From positions 1-64,000 of the forward strand of contig JANQPO010000017.1 in assembly GCA_028289445.1 (NCBI GenBank): a stretch of 64,000 bases of DNA, given 5' to 3'. The notes under the pieces are model-generated. The model was not told the origin of the DNA, searched no databases, and saw only the letters and a list, made by a program, of their open reading frames with translations. Shown here one piece after another: positions 6,988-15,795 of the stretch. Position numbers and translations under genes: made by a program. This stretch comes from Tepidamorphaceae bacterium (GTDB lineage Bacteria; Pseudomonadota; Alphaproteobacteria; Rhizobiales; JAKSCL01). Every line of letters starts with the position of its first letter. Positions within the stretch are counted from its first letter, which is position 1.

Positions 6988-8527
6988 GGGCGCTCCCGAC
7001 AAAAAGGCCGACACGGATGCCGCCCCGGCCAGCCACCAGCTAAGGGCGAAATGGGCCGAATGGCAACGGTCGCTTGACCGCTACGCGACCTGGCTGGCGC
7101 CGCGCCTACCGTTTGCCATCGCCGCGTTTTTTGCCATTCAGGTCGTCATTCGCGTTTTGCTTTCCGGCAATCTGGAGGTGGACGAGGCGCAATTTGTCGG
7201 CGCGACCGGCTTCGCGCTCGGCTTCGGCAACTCCCATCCGCCGCTCTATCACTGGCTCGTTACGGCGGTGCTGTGGGTGTCCGGCGGTGCCTGGGTGGTC
7301 AGCATGTCGGTCGTCAAGAACGCGCTTCTGGCGGGACACTTCATCCTGGCGTGGGACCTGTTGCGGCGACTGAAAGCAGCCCCGATGGTCGGTCTGATGG
7401 CGGCCGCGGCGTTGGCCTTTCTTCCGCAAATCATCTGGCAGGGGCAGGTGACGCTGGCTCACTCCGTCGCCGTCGGCTTCGCGACTTTGGCGACGCTTCA
7501 CGCAGCCGCGATTTGGCTAAGGCGGCCGCGCCTTTCGACGGCGCTCTGGTTGGGTGTCGCGATCGCTATCGGTGTCTTGTCGAAGTACAATTACTTGCTG
7601 TTCATCGCCGCATTCGCCGCGGCCGCCTGGACGCTGCCGGCGATCCGAATGCGGCTCGACTGGCGCACCGGCTGGCTGGTTGCCGCTGTTGCCACGATCC
7701 TCATCCTGCCGCACCTGGTCTGGGCATTGGCCCATTTCGATCTCACAACTGCGCGGGTTGAGAAGCTCTACAGCGAACGCAACCAGATCATCGGGTTCGA
7801 CGTGCCGCTGCTCGGCATTGATGGCCTCGCGTCGCTGGCTCTGGCGTTGCTGGCCTGGGGCGCACCGCTGGCACTCGTTTGGGGCTGGCTTGCCTGGAAG
7901 ACCAAGCCGGCGGAGCCACCGCAGGTGACCGATGCCTGGGACTTCACGGACGACTACGCAAAGCTATGCGGACGCGCCGCTTGGATCGCGGCCGCCGCGC
8001 TGGCGCTTATCGTCCTTCTGGGTGACATGCACAAGGTGCACGAGCGCTATCTGACACCTCTGCTTCTTCCGGCGGTCGTCTGGCTGGCGCTGAGCTATCC
8101 GCTCGATCGGCGGCCCATGGCGCGTGGGGTTTTGACGGGTCTCGCCACGGCCTTGTTTCTTGCCAGCGTCGTTGCCATTCCGGCGACCGTGGCCTTTGGG
8201 CCGAGCCGATTGGCGTATCCCTATGCGGCGATTGCCGATGAGATAGCTGGTACTGAGGTCGTGCCGAGCGATGTTCTGGCCCATCGCCAGCATCTCGCCG
8301 CCAATGTCGCGCTGCGTCTGCCTGTAGGTGCCGTTTGGTCCGGTGAAAGCGATCGCCGTGTCATCGTACTGTGGCCACGGGGCGAGCGGCCGCCTGCGTT
8401 TCTGATCGATCGGCTTGGGGATGACTACGCACCGGCGGGTGACATCGCGGTCCATACGCACGCCTATTCGAATTGGTCGGGACGCAGTGTCACCGTTCGA
8501 TCGCAAGTGTTCGAGCGCGTACGTTAG
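6968..8527 (+). CDS. GT39-family integral membrane glycosyltransferase (PMT/ArnT-like)
   Basis: A protein of 519 residues with about ten hydrophobic segments. Just after the first transmembrane helix comes NLEVDEAQF, the acidic motif in the first periplasmic loop that carries the catalytic Asp/Glu of polyprenyl-phosphate-sugar transferases. NSHPPLYHWL follows, also typical of PMT_2-type enzymes. It would transfer a sugar from a lipid carrier to a periplasmic acceptor (lipid A, glycan or protein); the acceptor is unknown. The start is ambiguous between GTG at 6968 and ATG at 6986, both with weak Shine-Dalgarno sequence. Either way it overlaps the 5' end of divergent ridA. It ends with a 4-base convergent overlap with the phosphoesterase gene. 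Confidence 0.82.
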   Translation: MCDLRVMGAPDKKADTDAAPASHQLRAKWAEWQRSLDRYATWLAPRLPFAIAAFFAIQVVIRVLLSGNLEVDEAQFVGATGFALGFGNSHPPLYHWLVTAVLWVSGGAWVVSMSVVKNALLAGHFILAWDLLRRLKAAPMVGLMAAAALAFLPQIIWQGQVTLAHSVAVGFATLATLHAAAIWLRRPRLSTALWLGVAIAIGVLSKYNYLLFIAAFAAAAWTLPAIRMRLDWRTGWLVAAVATILILPHLVWALAHFDLTTARVEKLYSERNQIIGFDVPLLGIDGLASLALALLAWGAPLALVWGWLAWKTKPAEPPQVTDAWDFTDDYAKLCGRAAWIAAAALALIVLLGDMHKVHERYLTPLLLPAVVWLALSYPLDRRPMARGVLTGLATALFLASVVAIPATVAFGPSRLAYPYAAIADEIAGTEVVPSDVLAHRQHLAANVALRLPVGAVWSGESDRRVIVLWPRGERPPAFLIDRLGDDYAPAGDIAVHTHAYSNWSGRSVTVRSQVFERVR

Positions 8528-9342
8528 CCGCCAATCGGCACGGTGCGATGATCGCTGTGAAACGGCGCTTGGGCACCGTAATCGCCGAACCAAGCGGCGT
8601 GGCTCACGAGACCTGTCTGCGGTGTCCATTGATGCAGCAGGCAGCCGGCCGGTTCCATAACCCAGCGTGGCTTCGTTTCCGCCGTCAAGTCCATCACGAC
8701 CTGATGGGCCGTGCCGGGGCCTGTCATGGCGATGGTGCCAGCGAAACGGCGATGGATCACCCGGTGAATGTGACCGGCAAGCACCGCTTCGACATGGCCG
8801 TGCTTCTCGACGATCGCCCTGAATGCCTCAGCATCGGTCAGCGGAAAGGCGTCCATGAAGGTGATGCCCGTCATGAACGGTGGGTGGTGGAGCGCAACCA
8901 AGGTTGGCTGAGAGGATTCGGCGAGGACCGCATCCAGCCAACCAAGCTGGCTTGGTCCGAGCGTTCCAAGCGCCTGTCCTTCAACCAGAGTGTCAAGGCC
9001 GACAATGCGGATCGCTTCGAATTCCCGCGCCCAGCAATACTTGCCGTCGACGCCAGCGTCAGGGATGGGAAAAGCCTCAGCAAGCGGCCCTCGGACATCG
9101 TGATTGCCTGTTATGACAGCGTAGGGCGCGCGCAGCGCCGATAGAACGTCGGCCAGCGCGGCATAGTCGTCCGCGTCGCCGTCGTTGACCAGATCGCCGG
9201 TCACAATAACGGCATCGATTAGCGGCTGGTGCCGATTGACCCAATCGACCGCTGCGACAGTTGCCGCATGGACATCGACATAGCCGAACAGGCGTACGCC
9301 CTTCGGTCGGTAGTGGAAATCGGATAATTGGGCGATCAGCAT
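8524..9342 (-). CDS. Calcineurin-like metallophosphoesterase (CpdA-like)
   Basis: A 272-residue protein containing the ordered metallophosphoesterase motifs: QLSDFHY (Asp, His), VIVTGDLVNDG (GDxxx), VITGNHDVRG (GNHD), LHHPPF and GHIHRVIHRRF (GHxH). These ligate a binuclear metal centre. Length and motif spacing fit the class III cyclic-nucleotide phosphodiesterase group typified by CpdA, although other phosphomonoester or diester substrates are possible. A cyclase gene lies at about 28.4 kb, so a link through cAMP is conceivable but unproven. GGAG is found about 10 bases before the start. Confidence 0.82.
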   Translation of the reverse strand: MLIAQLSDFHYRPKGVRLFGYVDVHAATVAAVDWVNRHQPLIDAVIVTGDLVNDGDADDYAALADVLSALRAPYAVITGNHDVRGPLAEAFPIPDAGVDGKYCWAREFEAIRIVGLDTLVEGQALGTLGPSQLGWLDAVLAESSQPTLVALHHPPFMTGITFMDAFPLTDAEAFRAIVEKHGHVEAVLAGHIHRVIHRRFAGTIAMTGPGTAHQVVMDLTAETKPRWVMEPAGCLLHQWTPQTGLVSHAAWFGDYGAQAPFHSDHRTVPIGG

Positions 9343-9585
9343 AGGCTTCGGTCTCCGGCTCTATCGCTCATGACTATCGCTGCCTGGGTACAGCGTTGCG
9401 ACGAGAAATGCGATTTGCTTGTGCACGCCTATGCACGCAAAATGGGCGCCAACCGTTTGCGCGACCTGAAAAACGCCGGTTAAATGACAATAGGTCGCTT
9501 GCGTTCGCCTCGGCGGCGTGTCCAAGCTAATCCCAATCGGGTGACCGGCCGATAAGCGCAAAGAAAACCAACCAGAGGATGCCGC

Positions 9586-10626
9586 ATGAAGCGGATCCCG
9601 GAGCGACAGGGGATGCACGATATGAGTAGGACAAAAACGTTTGCTCTGACCGCCATGGCGGTTTGCCTGATGGCATCTGGCGCGGCGCTCGCGCAAGAGA
9701 AGATGACCTTCGGGACCAACTGGATCGCCCAGGCCGAGCATGGCGGGTTTTACCAGTCCGTCGCTGACGGCACCTATGCCGAATGCGGTCTCGATGTGAC
9801 GATCGTGCCGGGCGGACCGCAGGTTAACAATCGCGCGCTCCTTCTGGCCGGCAAGATCGATTTCCACATGGGTGGCAACATTCAGCAGGCCTTTTCCGCC
9901 GTGAAGGAAGGCATTCCGCTGAAGGTCGTTGCGGCGATTTTCCAGAAAGAGCCGCAGGTGATCATGACTCATCCTGGCCAGGGTCTCGACACTTGGGATG
10001 ACCTGAAGACCGCGCCGACGCTTTTCATCGGCGACAACGGGTTTCAGTCCTTCTATCAGTGGATGATGAAGGAGCACGGCTTCACGGCCGAGCAACGCAA
10101 GCCCTATACGTTCAACCCGGCGCCGTTCATCGCCGATCCGAAATCGGGCCAGCAAGGCTACGTGACGTCCGAGCCCTTCGCGATCCAGAAAGAGGGCGGT
10201 TTCGACCCCAACGTCTTCCTGATCGCCGATCACGGTTATGACAGCTACTCGACCACTATTGAGACGATGCAGAAGACGATCGACGAGAGCCCGGATGCCG
10301 TGAAGTGCTTCGTCGAGGGCTCGATCAAGGGCTGGTACAACTATCTCTACGGCGACAACGCCGCCGCCAACAAACTGATCCAGGCCGACAATCCCGACAT
10401 GAGCGACGCGCAGATCGCGTTTTCGATCGACTCCATGAAGAAGTACGGCATCGTCGATTCCGGCGACACGGAAACGCTCGGCATCGGCGCGATCACCAAG
10501 GAGCGGATCGATTCCTTCTATGATGCCATGGTGTCCGCCGGCGTGATCGAAGGGGGCATCGACGTGGACGCATCCTACACGCTCGACTATGTCAACACCG
10601 GCGTCGGGATGGATCTGAAACAGTAA
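9586..10626 (+). CDS. ABC transporter periplasmic substrate-binding protein, NMT1/THI5-like
   Basis: A 346-residue protein with a Sec signal peptide (TFALTAMAVCLMASGAALAQ). The mature part starts MTFGTNWIAQAEHGGFYQSV and continues with GLDVTIVPGGPQVNNRALLLAGKIDF, the hallmark of the NMT1/THI5 and riboflavin/pyrimidine-precursor binding proteins. These bind small aromatic or heterocyclic nitrogen compounds. The 243 bases upstream show no TPP-riboswitch-like sequence, so a thiamine-precursor role is not supported. AGAGG precedes ATG 9586; an internal ATG at 9622 would also leave a complete signal peptide. It is the first gene of the operon reaching 18104. Confidence 0.88.
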   Translation: MKRIPERQGMHDMSRTKTFALTAMAVCLMASGAALAQEKMTFGTNWIAQAEHGGFYQSVADGTYAECGLDVTIVPGGPQVNNRALLLAGKIDFHMGGNIQQAFSAVKEGIPLKVVAAIFQKEPQVIMTHPGQGLDTWDDLKTAPTLFIGDNGFQSFYQWMMKEHGFTAEQRKPYTFNPAPFIADPKSGQQGYVTSEPFAIQKEGGFDPNVFLIADHGYDSYSTTIETMQKTIDESPDAVKCFVEGSIKGWYNYLYGDNAAANKLIQADNPDMSDAQIAFSIDSMKKYGIVDSGDTETLGIGAITKERIDSFYDAMVSAGVIEGGIDVDASYTLDYVNTGVGMDLKQ

Positions 10627-10663
10627 TGCGGCAACGCGTGATCTGGATCGGCGGGGCTCGTTC

Positions 10664-11482
10664 GTGAGCCTCGCCGCCGAAGCCGAGATATCGCAAGCGC
10701 CGCTCGTTTCGCTTCGCCATATCGGCAAGACGTTCTCGAACGGCACGGTGGCGCTGCACGACATGTCGCTCGACATCCAGTCGGGCGAGTTCGTTAGCTT
10801 GCTGGGGCCGTCCGGCTGCGGCAAGTCGACGGTGTTGCGGATCATCGCCGGCCTCGGGCACGCGACCACGGGCCGCATGACGTGGGCTGACGGCGAAAAT
10901 GGACCGGCCGCGAACGCGCAGGACCATCACATCTCCTTCGTCTTCCAAGAGCCGACGCTGATGCCCTGGGCAACCGTCTTCGGTAATGTCTGGCTGCCGT
11001 TGCGCTTGAAAGGCGCAACGAAGGCCGAGGCGCGCGACCGAGTGATGGAAGCGCTCGCCATGGTCGGGCTGGAGGCCTTTGAGACCGCCTATCCGCGCGA
11101 GCTCTCCGGCGGCATGAAGATGCGGGTCTCGATCGCACGCGCGCTGGTCACCCAGCCGCGCTTGCTTCTCATGGACGAGCCGTTTGCCGCGCTCGATGAG
11201 ATCACGCGCTTCAAGCTCAACAACGATCTTCTCGATCTCTGGCAGCGCTTCGGGTTCACGGTCATTTTCGTGACTCATTCCGTCTTCGAGTCCGTCTATC
11301 TGTCCAACCGCATCGTCGTCATGGCGGCGCGCCCCGGCCGGGTCGTCGAAGACATACCCGTGAACGCGCCCTATCCGCGTGGCGACGAATTCCGCACGTC
11401 GGAGACCTACAACGCGTTTTGCCGTACGGCATCGGAGTCACTCCACGCCGCGATGGCCGGATCGGAGGACGGTCATGGCTGA
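10664..11482 (+). CDS. ABC transporter ATP-binding protein (nitrate/sulfonate/taurine type)
   Basis: A 272-residue ATPase with Walker A GPSGCGKST, Q-loop FQEPTLMPW, signature LSGGMKMRVSIARAL, Walker B LLLMDEPFAALDE and switch His in FVTHSVFE. The LMPWATVFGNV stretch is typical of SsuB/TauB/NrtD-like ATPases that partner NMT1-type binding proteins. GTG at 10664 is used as the start. Its last 8 bases overlap the permease gene, so the two are probably translationally coupled. Confidence 0.92.
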   Translation: MSLAAEAEISQAPLVSLRHIGKTFSNGTVALHDMSLDIQSGEFVSLLGPSGCGKSTVLRIIAGLGHATTGRMTWADGENGPAANAQDHHISFVFQEPTLMPWATVFGNVWLPLRLKGATKAEARDRVMEALAMVGLEAFETAYPRELSGGMKMRVSIARALVTQPRLLLMDEPFAALDEITRFKLNNDLLDLWQRFGFTVIFVTHSVFESVYLSNRIVVMAARPGRVVEDIPVNAPYPRGDEFRTSETYNAFCRTASESLHAAMAGSEDGHG

Positions 11483-12356
11483 TTTGACCACCTCGGGTCC
11501 GGCACCGAACCTTGAAACGGCCAGCCAGGCCGTTGCAGACGAGAAAGAACTTGCGCGGGCCGCACGCGCCCGTCGGGACCGGATCGCGCGGTGGGTCTTG
11601 CCGGTGCTGACCATGGTGCTGACGATCCTGGGGTGGGAATATCTCGTCGTCGCCAACGAAATTCCGCACTACATCCTGCCGCGCCCGTCACTGGTGCTGG
11701 AAACGTTGGTCAAGGACTGGCCGATCCTGAGCGCCGCGTTGCTCGTCACCTTGAAGATCACCTTCGGCGCGCTGGCGATCGCGGTCGTCGGCGGTGTCGG
11801 TCTCGCTATCCTGTTTTCCATGTCGAAATGGGTGGAGATGTCGTTCTACCCCTACGCGATCATCCTGCAGGTCACGCCGATCATCGTGATCGCGCCGCTG
11901 ATCTTCATCTATGTGGATTCCAAGATCGCTGGCCTTTTGATCTGCGCCTGGATCGTCGCCTTTTTCCCAATCCTGTCGAACACGACGCTTGGTCTGAACT
12001 CCGCCGACCACAATTTGCGCAATCTGATGGAGCTTTACGGAGCTTCGGAGCGTCAGACGCTGTGGCATTTGAAACTGCCGTCGGCACTGCCGTTCTTCCT
12101 GGGCGGATTGAAGATCGCCGGCGGTCTGTCGCTGATCGGCGCGATCGTCGCCGAGTTCGTTGCCGGCACCGGCGGTGTCGGCTCGGGCCTGGCTTTCCGC
12201 ATCCTGGAAGCCAGCTATCGCCTAAACATTCCGCGCATGTTCGCCGCCATCATCCTGATTTCGTTCACCGGCATCCTGATTTTCGCGGCGATGAGCCTGT
12301 TGTCGCACCTGCTGCTGCGCAAATGGCATGAGAGTGCCCTGAAGCGCGAGAACTAG
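11475..12356 (+). CDS. ABC transporter permease (SsuC/TauC/ThiX-like)
   Basis: About 293 residues with some six transmembrane segments and the coupling-helix region LMELYGASERQTLWHLKLPSALPFFLGGLKIAGG, the EAA-like loop of BPD_transp_1 permeases. The ATG at 11475 (MADLTTSGPAP) sits inside the end of the ATPase gene after GGAGGA. The longer frame from 11379 would overlap the ATPase by about 100 bases and is rejected. With the preceding two genes it forms a complete importer. Confidence 0.92.
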   Translation: MADLTTSGPAPNLETASQAVADEKELARAARARRDRIARWVLPVLTMVLTILGWEYLVVANEIPHYILPRPSLVLETLVKDWPILSAALLVTLKITFGALAIAVVGGVGLAILFSMSKWVEMSFYPYAIILQVTPIIVIAPLIFIYVDSKIAGLLICAWIVAFFPILSNTTLGLNSADHNLRNLMELYGASERQTLWHLKLPSALPFFLGGLKIAGGLSLIGAIVAEFVAGTGGVGSGLAFRILEASYRLNIPRMFAAIILISFTGILIFAAMSLLSHLLLRKWHESALKREN

Positions 12357-12411
12357 AGCGAGATCCGAAAAGTGGGCACCGGTTTTCGGACAGATCGAGC
12401 GGCGTTTTGAA
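12357..12411. repeat. Dispersed intergenic repeat, copy 1 (contains TCCGAAAA...TTTTCGGA inverted repeat)
   Basis: Directly after the permease stop is a 55-base element with an 8-bp perfect inverted repeat, TCCGAAAA and TTTTCGGA, around GTGGGCACCGG. It ends AGATCGAGCGGCGTTTTGAA. The inverted-repeat core resembles a palindrome common between genes in many Hyphomicrobiales genomes (from memory). A diverged second copy lies at 15135-15191, again immediately after a stop codon. The TTG proposed as the amidohydrolase start falls inside this element. Confidence 0.7.
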
Positions 12412-13735
12412 GCCTGTGGTTGGCGCGGGGGATATTCCGGCAAAGGGGGACTATCGGCTCGACCGCGCGCGCGTGCCCCGGACCCTGATCGAGGGCGATG
12501 ATTCAACGGGTGGCACCGACGAACTGGCGATGGTCTCCATCACCGTTGGTTCCGATGGCCGGATCGCGGCGATTGGTCCCACGGGTGAGGTTGTCGGCGG
12601 AGTGGATATCGGCGGTCGCGTTCTCTTGCCAACCTTCGTCGATGCCCACACCCACTTAGACAAGGGGCACATCTGGTCGCGGCAGCCGAACCCTGATGGC
12701 ACGTTCGTTGGCGCGTTGGAGGCGACAGGTGCGGATCGTTTGGCGAATTGGACCGCCGAAGACGTGCGCGCCCGGATGGAATTCGGCCTGAAATCCGCCT
12801 ATGCGCATGGTACAAGCGCGATCCGCACGCATCTGGACTCCATTGCACCGCAGCATCGCATCTCCTGGCCGGTGTTCGGCGAAGTGCGCGCGGAGTGGGC
12901 CGGGCGGATCGACCTTCAGGCGGTGCCGCTGTTTGGGATCGATCGGGCCCTCGATGCCGATCTTATGGCCGAGACCGAGGAGCTTTCAGCACCTTATGGT
13001 GGGCCGCTTGGCGCCGTGGCCTATTGGATCGATGAACTGCAAGACGGACTTGACGCGCTGTTCAGGTTGGCCAGCGAAACCGGTCGCGACCTCGACTTTC
13101 ACGTCGATGAGACGCTCGATCCCGCCTCCCAATGTCTCGGTGCGATCGCTGAGACGGCGTTGCGTTTCCGCTTTGAAGGCAAGATCTTGTGCGGCCACTG
13201 CTGCTCGATCGCCGTCCAGGATGACGCCATCGTTGCAAAGACACTCGATAAGGTTGCCGAGGCCGGAATTGGCGTCGTTTCGCTGCCGATGTGCAACATG
13301 TATCTGCAAGACCGCCATGCGGGCCGCACACCGCGCCAACGGGGTGTGACCTTGCTTCATGAGATGAAGGCGCGGGGCATCCCGGTCATGGTTGCAAGCG
13401 ACAATACCCGCGATCCATTCTATGCGTATGGCGACCTCGACATGTGGGAAGTCTATCGCACCGCTACGCGGGCGGCTCATCTCGATCATCCAATCGACAA
13501 CTGGATCGAAGCCGCGACGTGCGCGCCGGCCGACCTGATGGGATTGTCTGATGCCGGACGCTTCAAAGCCGGCGCGCCGGCCGACTTCATTATCTTTCGC
13601 GGGCGATCCTGGAGCGAAATCCTGTCGCGTGCCGAAAGCGACCGGATTGTGGTGCGTCAAGGTCGGTCGATCGATAGAATGCTACCGGACTATGGCGAAC
13701 TGGATGCGGTCGTCGGGCCGCCGGCAATGGAGTGA
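12407..13735 (+). CDS. Amidohydrolase, cytosine deaminase (CodA)-like
   Basis: About 442 residues of the metal-dependent amidohydrolase superfamily. Motifs in order: DAHTHLDKGH (two metal His), LDFHVDETLD (metal His followed by the catalytic Glu position), LCGHCCS, and VMVASDNTRDPFY (metal Asp). The HTHLDK and DNxRDPFY forms are those of cytosine deaminase and related N-heterocycle or creatinine-type deaminases. The start is uncertain: TTG 12407 lies inside the repeat, and GTG 12416 is a possible alternative. It sits between an importer and an oxidase in one operon, so its substrate is probably the imported compound. The exact substrate is unknown. Confidence 0.85.
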   Translation: MKPVVGAGDIPAKGDYRLDRARVPRTLIEGDDSTGGTDELAMVSITVGSDGRIAAIGPTGEVVGGVDIGGRVLLPTFVDAHTHLDKGHIWSRQPNPDGTFVGALEATGADRLANWTAEDVRARMEFGLKSAYAHGTSAIRTHLDSIAPQHRISWPVFGEVRAEWAGRIDLQAVPLFGIDRALDADLMAETEELSAPYGGPLGAVAYWIDELQDGLDALFRLASETGRDLDFHVDETLDPASQCLGAIAETALRFRFEGKILCGHCCSIAVQDDAIVAKTLDKVAEAGIGVVSLPMCNMYLQDRHAGRTPRQRGVTLLHEMKARGIPVMVASDNTRDPFYAYGDLDMWEVYRTATRAAHLDHPIDNWIEAATCAPADLMGLSDAGRFKAGAPADFIIFRGRSWSEILSRAESDRIVVRQGRSIDRMLPDYGELDAVVGPPAME

Positions 13736-13738
13736 ACG

Positions 13739-15136
13739 ATGAACCTGGATGGGCTGCGCGCCGCGCTTGATGGCATCAAGGTTGAGGACAATCCGGCGAT
13801 CGTCAAACAAAAGAGCCGGGATTTTTATTGGTACAGCCCGATCCTGAAGCAGCGGCTTGATCATATCACCGCCGATCTCATCGTGTCTCCGTCCTCCGTC
13901 GACGAGGTTGTTGCGGTCTTGAAAGCCTGCTTCGAGCACGATGTGCCGGTCACGACGCGGGGCACGGGGACCGGCAATTACGGTCAGGCGATGCCGTTGT
14001 CCGGTGGCGTCGTGCTGTCGATGGCCGAGATGAGCGAGATTTTCGAAATCGCGCCCGGACGCGTGGTGACTGGGCCCGGGGCGATCATCGCCGATATCGA
14101 TAAGGCGACCCGCGCCCATTCCAATCAGGAACTGCGCCTCCATCCCTCGACTGCCAACACGGCGACGATTGCGGGCTTCGTGGCCGGCGGGTCCGGCGGC
14201 GTCGGCTCGATCCGGTGGGGTGGTCTGCGCGATCTGGGCAATGTCATCCGATTGAAGGTCGTGACAATGGAAGCCGAGCCGCGCGTGTTGGATCTGTCCG
14301 GCGACGACTTGCAAAAGGTCAGCCACGCTTATGGCACCAACGGCGTCATCGTCGAGGTCGAGATGCCGCTGACGGCGGCCTATGACTGGGTGGACGTTCT
14401 TGTCGGCTTCGACGATTTCATGGCGTCGGTTGAGTTTTGCAACGCGCTTGGGGTTCAAGACGGGATCCTCTTGAAGCAACTGGCGGCAATCGCCGATCCG
14501 CTGCCCTTCGATTACTTCCTGCGGCACAAGAAGTTCCTGAAGGAGGGCCAGAGCCTGGCGGTGGCCATGGTGGCGCCGCACGCAATGGACGCGTTCGTGA
14601 CCTTTACGGCGCGGCACAAGGCTGAGGTCGTGTTCCGATCGGATACGGAAAAGGACCTGAAAGGCTTGCCGCCGGCCTACGAATTGGCTTGGAACCACAC
14701 GACACTGCGCGGCCTGCGCGTCGATCCGGAGATCACTTATCTCCAGGTGCTTTACCCGTTTCCGAACCAGGTGGAGCGGGTGAGGGCGATGACCAAGATG
14801 TTTGGCGAGGAGGTGCCGGGCCATCTGGAGTTCGTTCGCTTCGACGGCAATGTTACCTGTTTCGGCCTGCCGATCGTCCGCTATACGACGGAAGAACGGC
14901 TGGAAGAGATCATGCGGTTGCACGAGGAAAATGGTTGCCCGATCTTCAATCCCCACCGCTATACGCTGGAGGAGGGCGGCATGAAGCAGTCCGACCCGAT
15001 CCAGCTGGCATTCAAGAAAGAGGCCGATCCAAAAGGTCTGCTCAATCCGGGCAAGATGATCGCCTGGGACGATCCGGATTTCGATCTGACCTCCGACAAG
15101 ATCTGGCTGTTTCCGGGTCTTCAACCGGTCGAATAG
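13739..15136 (+). CDS. FAD-linked oxidase/dehydrogenase (GlcD/VAO family)
   Basis: A 465-residue flavoprotein. The N-terminal FAD-binding (PCMH-type) domain shows VPVTTRGTGTGNYGQAMPL and VTGPGAIIADIDKATR, then PSTANTATIAGFVAGGSGGVGS. The C-terminal part resembles the FAD-oxidase cap domain and ends NPGKMIAW, as in GlcD/lactate dehydrogenase-like enzymes. These oxidise hydroxyacids or other C-H donors. It starts 3 bases after the amidohydrolase stop, so the two are almost certainly co-translated and may act in sequence on the same substrate. The substrate is not identifiable. Confidence 0.85.
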   Translation: MNLDGLRAALDGIKVEDNPAIVKQKSRDFYWYSPILKQRLDHITADLIVSPSSVDEVVAVLKACFEHDVPVTTRGTGTGNYGQAMPLSGGVVLSMAEMSEIFEIAPGRVVTGPGAIIADIDKATRAHSNQELRLHPSTANTATIAGFVAGGSGGVGSIRWGGLRDLGNVIRLKVVTMEAEPRVLDLSGDDLQKVSHAYGTNGVIVEVEMPLTAAYDWVDVLVGFDDFMASVEFCNALGVQDGILLKQLAAIADPLPFDYFLRHKKFLKEGQSLAVAMVAPHAMDAFVTFTARHKAEVVFRSDTEKDLKGLPPAYELAWNHTTLRGLRVDPEITYLQVLYPFPNQVERVRAMTKMFGEEVPGHLEFVRFDGNVTCFGLPIVRYTTEERLEEIMRLHEENGCPIFNPHRYTLEEGGMKQSDPIQLAFKKEADPKGLLNPGKMIAWDDPDFDLTSDKIWLFPGLQPVE

Positions 15137-15191
15137 CGAGAGGCCCGAGAGGTGAACTCCGATTTTCGCGCAGGTCGAGCGACGTCTTGAA
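15135..15191. repeat. Dispersed intergenic repeat, copy 2 (diverged)
   Basis: This 57-base stretch after the oxidase stop aligns with the element at 12357-12411: both begin AGCGAGA, share a degenerate GGTGAACTCCGATTTTCG core (copy 1: GTGGGCACCGGTTTTCGG), and end in GGTCGAGCGACGTCTTGAA (copy 1: GATCGAGCGGCGTTTTGAA). The inverted repeat of copy 1 is degraded here. Both copies begin right at a stop codon and fill the spacer before the next operon gene. Confidence 0.6.
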
Positions 15192-15193
15192 CC

Positions 15194-15775
15194 ATGCGTG
15201 TGCTGGTTCTTTTTGCCCATCCGGTCGAGGACAGCTACCAAGCGGCTTTGCATCAAACGGTCGTGGACGCGCTGAAGACCAAAGGGCACGAGGTCGATGA
15301 CTGCGATCTCTATGCCGAGGGCTTCGATCCGACCCTGTCGCGGGATGAACGGATCGCCTATCACGATCTCGACTGCAACCAGGATCCGGTCAAAACCTAT
15401 GTCGAGCGGCTTGAAGCGGCCGACGCTCTCGTTCTTGTCTATCCGGTTTGGAATTTCGGCTATCCGGCGATCTTGAAGGGATTTTTCGATCGGGTATTTC
15501 TGCCGGGCGTGTCCTTCAAAATGGTCGATGGGAAGGTGCAGCCTTGCCTTCACAACATTACCAAGGTGACTACCGTCGCCACGTATGGCGGCTCTCGCCT
15601 GCGGACCTTTCTGGTGGGCGATCCACCGCGCAAATGTGTCATGCGGGTGCTCAGGGCCATTGTAAAACCGGCCGCCAGAATGCGATATCTTGCGCATTAC
15701 GACATGAATCGCTCGACGCAGCAGTCGCGCGCGGCCTTCCTTGCTTATGTCGCGGCGGAGATGCGGGGGTTTTGA
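15194..15775 (+). CDS. Flavodoxin-fold NAD(P)H dehydrogenase (quinone) family protein, first of two
   Basis: A 193-residue protein of the Flavodoxin_2/NQO-type family: MRVLVLFAHPVEDSYQAALHQ (FMN-phosphate loop), then LVLVYPVWNFGYPAILKGFFDRVFLPG, the conserved WN/GxPAxLKGxxDR region. It is about 20 bases ahead of a paralogue. Such proteins use FMN or FAD to reduce quinones or similar acceptors. Within this operon it may recycle the electron acceptor or reduce the pathway substrate, but that is inference. Confidence 0.85.
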   Translation: MRVLVLFAHPVEDSYQAALHQTVVDALKTKGHEVDDCDLYAEGFDPTLSRDERIAYHDLDCNQDPVKTYVERLEAADALVLVYPVWNFGYPAILKGFFDRVFLPGVSFKMVDGKVQPCLHNITKVTTVATYGGSRLRTFLVGDPPRKCVMRVLRAIVKPAARMRYLAHYDMNRSTQQSRAAFLAYVAAEMRGF

Positions 15776-15795
15776 ACGGGGGTTAAGGGTCCTGC

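Noticed and set aside
9343..9585. Possible TPP riboswitch ahead of the NMT1/THI5-like transporter
   Set aside because: The conserved CTGAGA and ACCTGA-like segments of the TPP aptamer were looked for and not found. Only an ordinary intergenic region with AGAGG before the start is seen.
9361..10878. 505-codon open frame on the minus strand
   Set aside because: It covers the NMT1-type binding-protein gene antisense. The plus-strand product has a signal peptide and family motifs; this one has none.
12407..13735. Calling the amidohydrolase a true cytosine deaminase (codA)
   Set aside because: The metal motifs fit, but the neighbours (creatininase family, FAD oxidase, no CodB permease) do not support cytosine as the substrate, so no symbol was given.
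13682..15697. 671-codon open frame on the minus strand
   Set aside because: It is the mirror of the FAD-linked oxidase and the flavodoxin-fold gene on the plus strand. Its product is rich in His/Arg/Asp with no family motif, while the plus-strand genes have clear domains and coupled starts.
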